A stretch of 43,827 nucleotides of DNA from Myxococcales bacterium. GTDB taxonomy: Bacteria > Myxococcota_A > Polyangia > Nannocystales > Nannocystaceae. The translations under genes were made by a program, and so were the position numbers. The notes beneath the pieces are model-generated. The model was not told the origin of the DNA, made no database searches, and was given only the letters and a program-made list of their open reading frames with translations. The stretch covers positions 1-43,827 of the forward strand of contig JACKDV010000034.1 of the NCBI GenBank assembly GCA_020633315.1, given 5' to 3'. Shown one piece after another: positions 25,682 to 32,700 of the stretch. Position 1 is the first letter of the stretch, and each line of letters opens with the position of its first letter.

Positions 25682-26794
25682 ATGGACCGCTGGCTCCGCT
25701 GGCTCTCGAGGGTGCTGCCCCGCCCCCTCGCGCTGCACCCGGCCGGCCATCCCCACGGTGAGGCCTCGGTGTGGCGAGTGGAGTCCCGCGGGTGCGTGGT
25801 CGCGTTCCTCAAGGTCTACGGCGTGGCCGACAAGTGGCGGCGCGAGCGGACGGTGCTCGAGCACCTGGCCGCGCTGCCCTCCCCCGTTCGCGTCCCGCCG
25901 CTGCTCGAGAGCGACGCCGACGGCCTCGCGCTGCTGCTGGGGGCCCTGCCGGGGCGAGCGGCCGCCGGCGCCCCGTGGTCGCTCGCCGAGCGACGCTCGC
26001 TCCACGAGCAGGCCGGCCGTCTGCGGCGTGCCCTCGACGCGCTGCCCGTAGACGAGCCCGACCCCATGCCCCTGCCCGAGGCGCTCCGACGACGTCACCG
26101 CGCCTGGGCCGAGAAGGCCCGAGCCCACCTCGAGCCCGCGCTGCTCGATGGGATCGCCGATGCCCTCGATCCCAGCGCCCTGGCCACCCTGCCGCGACGA
26201 TGGTGCCACCGCGACCTCAGCTCGAGCAATTGGATCGTGGAGCCCACCGACGCCGGTCCCCGCCTGGGCGTGATCGACTTCGGCCAGGCGCGGCCCGACG
26301 CGTGGATCGTGGACGCGGTCAAGCTGTGGAGTGGTCCTTGGCACGAGGAGCCCTCGCTCGCCGATGCGTTCTGGACCGGCTACGGCCGGCGCCCCGAGCC
26401 GCACGAGCTTGCCGCGCTGCGCCAGCTCGTGCTGCTGCACGGCCTGGCCACCGCCACCTGGGGAGACCGCCACGGCCACGCCGGCTTCTCACGACACGGG
26501 CGCGCGGTGCTGCATCGGGCGCTAGCAAGTAACTCCCAGCTGGACCGGGGCGGGCTACGCGGCTGCGCGAAGGTCGACCTCGTATCCCAGACGCTCGAGC
26601 CTGCGGGTCAGGGAGCGGGCAATCCGCTCTCGGTCCCGCTGCTCGAGGAAGGCTTCGCCCAGGTCTCGGTAGTCCTGCCCATCGCGGAGCATGTGGTAGA
26701 TGGCCACCAGCAGGGGTTCGAGCGACGGCCACGATCGCCTTCATCTTCCCCGCGCGAGAGCGCACCGGTGGTAGCGGCTCTTGAGATAGCCTGA
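25682..26794 (+). CDS. APH-fold small-molecule kinase, 3' end altered by an IS110 insertion
   Basis: Aminoglycoside-phosphotransferase-fold kinase. Lys44 in VVAFLKVY is the ATP-binding lysine; the catalytic loop is HRDLSSSNW at 176-184 (Asp178, Asn183) and the metal site is VIDFGQ with Asp199. It would phosphorylate a small hydroxylated substrate; which one is unknown, and antibiotic resistance cannot be inferred from the fold alone. Native sequence appears to end near residue 282 (HGHAGFSRHGRAVLHRAL); the following 90 residues to the stop at 26794 are the antisense of the IS110 transposase. So the original C terminus was probably removed or replaced within its last residues by the insertion. 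Catalytic residues remain. Confidence 0.8.
   Translation: MDRWLRWLSRVLPRPLALHPAGHPHGEASVWRVESRGCVVAFLKVYGVADKWRRERTVLEHLAALPSPVRVPPLLESDADGLALLLGALPGRAAAGAPWSLAERRSLHEQAGRLRRALDALPVDEPDPMPLPEALRRRHRAWAEKARAHLEPALLDGIADALDPSALATLPRRWCHRDLSSSNWIVEPTDAGPRLGVIDFGQARPDAWIVDAVKLWSGPWHEEPSLADAFWTGYGRRPEPHELAALRQLVLLHGLATATWGDRHGHAGFSRHGRAVLHRALASNSQLDRGGLRGCAKVDLVSQTLEPAGQGAGNPLSVPLLEEGFAQVSVVLPIAEHVVDGHQQGFERRPRSPSSSPRESAPVVAALEIA
26522..26528. repeat. Direct repeat CTAGCAA, left of the IS remnant
   Basis: Copy of a 7-base direct repeat, the other being at 27822-27828, flanking the transposase pseudogene. Possible element boundary or recombination core. Confidence 0.35.
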
Positions 26795-27777
26795 CGAGCG
26801 AATCGAGACCCAGGCACACTGGACGAGAGTCGTCTTGAGCCATGGGTTGCCCTTGCGGATCTTGCGGGACCGCTTCTGCCCGCGCTCTCATCGAGCTGGG
26901 GCACAGGCCTGCCCACGACACGAGCTCGCCCGCGGTTGGGGAATCGCGTCATGTCGGCTCCGATCTCCGCGATGATGACCCGAGCGGCCGTCTCACTGAC
27001 TCCGGGAATCGTCTCCAGGTGAGCGGCCGCGCCTGCGAAAGGGCGCAGGACCTCATCGATCCGCTTCTCGATGGCATCGACCATGCCCTGCATGTGCTCG
27101 GCTGCGTCCAGATGCTGTCGAAGGAGGAAGCGGTGGTGATCGTCGACGAAGCCATCGAGTGCTTCGGCGAGCTCGGCCTTCTTCCTTCTCGCCGAACCCT
27201 TCGCCAGGTTCGCGAGCTTGTTTGATCGTTCTCGCCCTCAACCATCGCGCGGAGAATCGCCTTGCCGCTCTTGCCCAGGACTTCGCTGAGGACGGAGCGC
27301 ATCTTGATGTTGGCGCCCTGAAGGAGCTTGTCGATTCGCTGGGCATGGCGTGATGTGTCGCGGACCGTCTGCTTGCGGGTTCGGGTCAGCTCACGCAGTT
27401 CCTCGACCCTTCGCTCGGGAACGAAGCTCCGGCGCAGCAGACCATGGGCCAGCAGATCCGCGAGCCACTGCGAGTCGCTGACGTCGCTCTTGCGTCCCGG
27501 GAGATTCTTGACCTCCTTGGCGTTGGCCAGCGAGAGGTCGACGAAGCTCTCCAGCACGTGCCACACCGGCTTCCAGTACACGCCGGTCGATCCCATCACC
27601 GCGTGCGTGATCTCGTGCTCGAACAGCCAGTCTCCCCAGCTTGAGCAGTCCCTTGGTCGTCGTCGAGAAGGTCTTGACCTCACGCCGGACCTTGCCGGCC
27701 TCGGCGACCCGCACGCACGCCACGACGGTCAGCTTGTGAACGTCCAGTCCAGCACATCGTTCGTGAATCAGCTCCAT
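26555..27777 (-). pseudogene. IS110-family transposase pseudogene with several frameshifts
   Basis: Starts at ATG 27777 with a good Shine-Dalgarno (CGGAGG) and ends at a TAG (26557-26555) after GYEVDLRAAA. Transposase sequence continues through all three frames. Breaks are near 27645, 27220, 26940, 26890, 26875, 26760 and 26740. Recognisable pieces: MELIHERCAGLDVHK (first catalytic Asp of the RuvC-like DEDD site), VMGSTGVYWKPV (family VAMExTGVYWKPV, so catalytic Glu is Gly), GRKSDVSDSQWLADLLAHGL (third and fourth Asp), HLETIPGVSETAARVIIAEIG, SWAGLCP and DESAG (the nearby Ser of the Tnp domain), then DYRDLGEAFLEQRDRERIAR. Near full length (about 405 codons), but inactive. Confidence 0.88.
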
Positions 27778-28006
27778 TTTGGCCTCCGTGCATGCCGGCC
27801 AGCCTCCTGGATTCATGAACACTAGCAAACGTGCTCTGGCACCCCGCTTCGCGGGGCACCTGGCAACAATCAGAGGTGCTCAGGAGGCGTGCGTCCATCT
27901 CAGAAACGGGCTTACCGTGCACCATAGAAGATCCGACGTCACACCGGCACGCCGACTCTACGTCAGTTTCCTCGACCATGGGTCCCGCGGCCGCGGGGTG
28001 AGAATC
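27778..28006 (-). other. Non-coding segment upstream of the IS110 transposase
   Basis: 229 bases without a supported gene. It contains the hairpin CCCCGC-TTC-GCGGGG (27842-27856) and is less GC-rich than the neighbourhood. In IS110-group elements the non-coding end upstream of the transposase encodes the bridge RNA that guides target choice, so this is where such an RNA would lie; its structure is not convincingly recognisable here. Confidence 0.3.
27822..27828. repeat. Direct repeat CTAGCAA, right of the transposase pseudogene
   Basis: Second copy of the 7-base direct repeat found at 26522-26528. Confidence 0.35.
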
Positions 28007-28897
28007 TCAGAAGAACGACGGAAACTGCTCCTCGTAGGCCTTGAGCCACACGTTCCGCGATGGAGGGATGCCGAAGCCGTCGGGCACGTAGTCCTTCACG
28101 ATCGGCCAGGCCAGCCCGAATTCGTGGGAGCAGAAGCAGCCGCTCGCCAGGTAGTGGGCGAGGAACTGCTGGAACGAGTCGGCCACGCGTAGCACGGGGT
28201 TGCGGAACGAGAAGTGATAGACCGCGCCACCGGAGCTCACGAGCTGCGGTTCCTCGGAGGTGAGGGCAATGCCCTGGGCCAGGAGCGCGGCGTGCTCGTC
28301 GTCGTCGCCACCCGCGATCTTGCGGAGCATCTGGGTCGTCCGGACGATGCCTCGAGCGTCCATGAAGTCGAACCCGAGGCTGACGAAGCGCTCCCCGTTC
28401 TCCATGGCCCCACCGCCGTGCCGCAACCCCCGGGACAGGAAGGCGCGGAGATCATCGGGAATCACGAGGTCGAGCTTCGTCTCCAGACTGGACAGAGCCG
28501 AGGCCGACTGGGGGGCGAGCCGCTCCTGACGGATGTGCAACCCCGGGATCTCGGTCGCGCGCAGCGAGTCGAAGAGCTCCTCGATGGCACCGCACACGGC
28601 ACCGACGGAGGCTGCGCCCGAACGGGCGGTCTTCTTCGTCGCGGTCTTCTTCGTCGCGGTCTTCTTCGTCGCGGTCTTCTTCGTCGCGGTCTTCTTCTCG
28701 ACGTACCCCTTGTCGAGCTTGGCTCGAGCCTGCTCCTCGGCATGGGCCCGAGCCTCGGCCGCAGAGCCCAGGACCTTCTCGCGCACCTGCCCCTGGGTAC
28801 CGACGCGACCGAAGGTCACCTGGACGACCGATCCCTTCACCCGGACCTCCCAGAACTTGTGCGAGCCCCCCTCCTGGTATTCGAGACGTCGAATCAC
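28007..28897 (-). CDS. WGR-domain protein with Lys-Thr-Ala linker and SUKH-like C-terminal domain
   Basis: 296 residues from GTG 28897 (GTG 28918 is an alternative, with GGAG nearby). Residues about 3-65 are a WGR domain (RRLEYQEGGSHKFWEVRVKG, VTFGRVGTQGQVREK), which binds nucleic acid or partner proteins in PARPs and bacterial regulators. A basic linker follows, made of repeated Thr-Ala-Thr-Lys-Lys units, like histone H1 tails. The C-terminal 190 residues contain LETKLDLVIPDDLRAFLSRG and GGGAM, the pattern of SMI1/KNR4 (SUKH) domains, known from bacterial toxin immunity and other interaction roles. No signal peptide. It is divergent from the repeat protein gene. Exact function unknown. The frame is open further upstream to 29707, but that part is the antisense of the next gene. 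Confidence 0.8.
   Translation of the reverse strand: MIRRLEYQEGGSHKFWEVRVKGSVVQVTFGRVGTQGQVREKVLGSAAEARAHAEEQARAKLDKGYVEKKTATKKTATKKTATKKTATKKTARSGAASVGAVCGAIEELFDSLRATEIPGLHIRQERLAPQSASALSSLETKLDLVIPDDLRAFLSRGLRHGGGAMENGERFVSLGFDFMDARGIVRTTQMLRKIAGGDDDEHAALLAQGIALTSEEPQLVSSGGAVYHFSFRNPVLRVADSFQQFLAHYLASGCFCSHEFGLAWPIVKDYVPDGFGIPPSRNVWLKAYEEQFPSFF
28626..28697 (-). repeat. 15-bp tandem repeat coding Lys-Lys-Thr-Ala-Thr
   Basis: Nearly five units of GCGGTCTTCTTCGTC on the plus strand encode the basic linker of the WGR protein. The unit is a multiple of three, so slippage changes linker length without breaking the frame. Confidence 0.9.
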
Positions 28898-29093
28898 CGT
28901 ACGTTGGTACCACCGCACGACGCTCCGGGTGAAACGATTCCTCGAGGAGCTGCCCTCGTCCACCCCCACGAGGCCGGTCGGATCCCCTCTCGCCCGGCGG
29001 GCTCCCCTGGACACGAGACGGGTCGATCCCCCCAGGACCCGAGCAAGGGAGAGGCCGCTATCGAGCCCTCGAGGGCGGTGCTCCAATGCGACC

Positions 29094-29726
29094 ATGCGAT
29101 GTGATGCTGCGATGTCGATCCTGGTGCTCCTGACGATGACGGGTGGCTGCGGCGCTCTGATGCCCGGCTCGCTCGGCCCCGGGGTCCGCAGCGAGCCCGC
29201 CCCCTGGTCGAGCGACGAGGCCTCCTGCGACCAAGGGGCCGCAGAGTGGTCCTCGGGAGCCACGTCCCCGACCGCGAGCGCGAGCGCTCCCCGGATCGAG
29301 GGCGCCGCAGACAGCCACTGCAGCTTCGGCGATTGTGGCTCCGACGGCTGGTCCACCTCCCATCCCGACGGCAGCCGCTCCACCACCCGCTGCAGCTTCG
29401 GCGACTGCAACGCCAACGGCTGGACCACCACCCACTCCGACGGCGGAGCCAGCTCCACCACCCGCTGCAGCTTCGGCGACTGCAACGACAACGGCTGGAC
29501 CACCACCCGCTCCGACGGAGCCAGCTCCACCACCCGCTGCAGCTTCGGCGACTGCAACGACAACGGCTGGACCACCACCCACTCCGACGGCAGCAGCTCC
29601 ACCACCCGCTGCAGCTTCGGCGACTGCAACGCCAACGGCTGGACCACCACCACCTCGTCGGGAGAGACGATCACCTGCCGCTGCAACTTCGGCGACTGCA
29701 ACGCCAACGGGGTCGACTGCGACTGA
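29094..29726 (+). CDS. Secreted or lipid-anchored protein made of six Cys-rich repeats
   Basis: 210 residues from ATG 29094 (ATG 29112 is a second choice). A short hydrophobic N terminus (MSILVLLTMTGGCG) could be a lipoprotein signal, though the lipobox is weak. After a Ser/Ala/Pro-rich stretch come six repeats of about 24 residues, each CSFGDCNxNGWTTTxSDG followed by SSTTR, the last cut short as CNFGDCNANGVDCD. Each repeat has two Cys five apart. The Asp-x-Asn-x-Asn-Gly core resembles a calcium-binding loop. I recognise no family. No modifying or secretion gene is adjacent. Upstream frame to 28533 is a shadow of the WGR gene. Function unknown; surface adhesion or structural role is a guess. 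Confidence 0.75.
   Translation: MRCDAAMSILVLLTMTGGCGALMPGSLGPGVRSEPAPWSSDEASCDQGAAEWSSGATSPTASASAPRIEGAADSHCSFGDCGSDGWSTSHPDGSRSTTRCSFGDCNANGWTTTHSDGGASSTTRCSFGDCNDNGWTTTRSDGASSTTRCSFGDCNDNGWTTTHSDGSSSTTRCSFGDCNANGWTTTTSSGETITCRCNFGDCNANGVDCD
29319..29723 (+). repeat. Six tandem 72-75-bp coding repeats
   Basis: Units start at 29319, 29391, 29466, 29538, 29610 and 29682; the second is 75 bp, the sixth is partial. Units 2 to 5 are nearly identical at DNA level, pointing to recent expansion or gene-conversion-like homogenisation. Confidence 0.9.
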
Positions 29727-29737
29727 CCGCAGGGCGT

Positions 29738-32700
29738 TCAGGAATCGGTGGGCTCGCGCTCGGGTGCCTCGCCTTCCTCGGGAGGCTCGACCTCGGGCTG
29801 GGTGGGGGCCGCAGGCTCGGCCGCCGAGCCCTCACCCGTCGCGCCCTCGCCCGTCGTCACCTCCTCCAACTCGGGCTCGGGCCAGCTCCGCAGCCACTCG
29901 TCGCCCCCGCTGGTGACCGCCCCCAGCACCCACTTGCTCCACCCGATCGACTTCCAGCCCAGCCACACCACCCACGCGGCCCACACCGCGCGCCACAGGC
30001 TGACCGGGATCGTGACCACGGTGGCGGAGGGCGTGCTCGCCTCGGCCCGGTCCTGGTACCAAGACAGCGTGCCCCCGTCGGCCCAGTTGTGCACGATGGT
30101 GGACACCGGCGAGGTCAGCAGTTCCTTGGCCGTGAGCAGCACGATCCCCACCACCACCAGCGTGGCCAGGCCCAGGCCGATCTGCGCGGCGTTGTAGCGC
30201 ACGGGATCATGCAGCCGCGTCCCGTGACGCTTGCGTAGGTCCACGAGCACGAGCCACGCCCACACCACCGGCAACGCCAGCACCGAGAAGCCGAGGCTGA
30301 GCACGAACCACTGGAGCGCGCTCAGGGGCGTCTTGGTGGCGCGGGCCAGCACCAGGGCCACCAGCGCCAGCACGCCGATGTAGGGCCACAGCCACACCAT
30401 CGGCCCCATGCCCTCGCCGAAGGTCCACACCACCACCCGATCGTCCTGGTCGGAGAAGTGGAAGGCCACCCGCGCGTTCACGGCCCGCCCCCCGAGCTGC
30501 ACCACGGGGGCGTGCACCACCGAGGCCGCCCCCGCGTCCAGCCGCAGCTCGATCTCCACCTGGTGCAGCCCGGGCTGGAAGGTCAGGCGCAGCTCGGTGG
30601 CGTCCTTGGCCATGGGCACGTCGCTGCCGTCCATCCGCACCGAGCCCACGTGGGCCTCGGCCGGCAGCGTGAAGGTCCGCTCGGTCACCGTGGCCGTGCG
30701 CACCGTCATCACCAGGCGCCCCTCGGTCCCCGTCTCGCCGAGCTCGAGCGAGAGCGCGGCCTCGTCGATGGCCAGCAGCGCGCCCTCGGCCGGGCGCGGC
30801 TCGACGAAGCTCACCCGCAGGGTCTCGCCCGGCCAGGGGTGGAACACGCGGGTGCCCCCCGCGTCGCTGGTGGCCGGCGTGCCCTCGTCGCTGCACTGCC
30901 AGGCGCCGGCGCAGCCGATGATCCAGCTCTCGGTCCAGTCCCGATCCGAGGGCGCCCGCAGCTCCAGCGACGCACGCGGCTCGAGCACCGAGGTCCAGGT
31001 GATGCTCTCGCCGGGGGCTCGCAAGGTGACCGTGGCCTTGGGATCGTCGACCTTGCCGCTGGCCTCGAGCATCCGCTCGTCCAGCAGCAGGGGCACCTGC
31101 ACCTTGGTGGGCGAGGGTCCGTGGCTCAGGCGCGTGACCGTGGTCTCCACCGTCCAGCGCGGCCCCACCTGGATGTGGCGGGACACCGCGAACCAGGGCT
31201 CCATGTCCTGGGAGTGCCGCTCGGGCTCCTCGTCGACGACCTCGGGCTCCTCGTCGACGCCCTCGGGATCGTCTCCGCGATCGCGCTCCAGGTGCAGGCT
31301 CTCGGCCAGGTCGTCCTCGTCGACGCCCTCCACCGTCCAGCCCTCGGCGCTCACCACCACGTGCTTGGGCGCGCCCGCCAGATCGAGATCGAGGAAGTCG
31401 GCGCCGACGGGGCCCGCGAGCTGCACATCGTGGCGACCGGCCGCCAGGTGCAGCAGCAGCTGGCCCTCGTGCACGGCCATGGCCCGCGCCGGCTCGTCGT
31501 CGACCGCGACGCGGCGCGGCAGCCAGGTCTCCACCGAGCCCGGCAGCGCCCACACTCCCGGGCCCGCCATGTGCAGCTCGGCCCGCAGCGTCAGCTCGTC
31601 GCCCGCGAGCGCGACCTCGAGCTTGTTGACCAGGGCGCAGTCGGTGCCGCACTCGGGCGAGGGCGCCAGCGGCCGCTCGGCGTTGACCCGCTCGCCGAGC
31701 TCCTCGAGCAGCTCGGCTGGAGGCGCCGCCGAGGCCGTGCGAGCCAGCAGGAGCAGCAGCAGTCCCCCCAGCGCCGCGGCCCCCCGCGAGACGGGCGAGC
31801 CCGCTCGTGGGGCCACCGGCCGCGCCAGCCAGCCCGCACGCAGCAGCAGCACCACCAGGGCGATCAAGGCCAGGGCCCGCACGAGCGAGATCACCCGCGA
31901 GGCCGTGGGCGTCACCAGCCACAGGGTGACCGACTCGTCGCGCTTCACCGCGCGATCGAGGGTCATCTGCCAGCGCGGGCCGGCCCACTCGGGCACGCCC
32001 TCCCCCGTCTGCGGGACCGCGGGCGGCTCGATCTCCGGCAGCTCCACGTCGGTGGCCACGAAGCGCTCCGGGGGCGGCGACGGTGGCTCGGCCGCCGCGG
32101 GCTCGCCCTCGCCGGGGCTCAGCACGAAGGGATAGCTCACCGTGGCCACGCCACCGCCCGCGGGCTTGGGGAACTTCCAGCGGGCCACCGCGGAGACGAT
32201 GCACTGCCCCAGCGCAGCGCTGGGCAGCGAGGACTCCTCCACCACCGCCGAGGGCACCTTGCCGTTGCTGCCGATGGTGAAGCGGATGCTCACCCGTCCC
32301 GCGAGGGAGGGCGCGTCGGCGAGCGCCTGCTGGTAGCAGCGGCGCACCTCGTTGATGTGCGCCCGCACGACCCGGCGCACCACGTCCCGATCGAGCTCGC
32401 CGGAGACCTCGGCCTGGGCCTGGCGCACGATGGGCACCGCCTTGCCGCGCCCGCCGAAGCCGGCCCCGCTGCCACGGCCGTAGCCGCTGCCGGTTGTGTC
32501 TCCACCGCCCTTGCCGATGAGCCCGGTGGTGCCCAGGCCGATGGTGCCCTCGCCCGTGCCACCACCACCCGAGCCGGTGCCCACCAGGCCCAGGCCGCCC
32601 ACGCCGAACGACTCGCCCACCTCGCTGCCCGTCAGGCCACCCCACACGTCCTCGTCGTTGGCCGACATCGGGACCGCGTCCTCGGGGCCCTTCATCGCGT

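Larger units (their letters stand above)
26522..28006 (-). mobile_element. Degenerate IS110-family insertion sequence
   Basis: The segment holds one IS110-type transposase pseudogene (26555-27777) and non-coding flanks. The left edge is probably at or near the CTAGCAA at 26522, where the kinase homology ends. The right edge is either the matching CTAGCAA at 27822-27828 or lies further right, up to the stop of the WGR gene at 28007. IS110 elements normally lack terminal inverted repeats and target duplications, and none are seen. The segment is less GC-rich than its surroundings, consistent with transfer. Confidence 0.7.

Noticed and set aside
25682..26794. A confirmed aminoglycoside-resistance gene
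   Set aside because: The APH fold covers many kinases; nothing here indicates an antibiotic substrate.
29319..29723. CRISPR-like array of direct repeats
   Set aside because: The whole 72-75-bp unit is repeated without variable spacers, and it is in frame within a protein gene.
29094..29726. Multi-core RiPP precursor
   Set aside because: No modification, protease or export gene is adjacent, and repeats are longer than usual core peptides.
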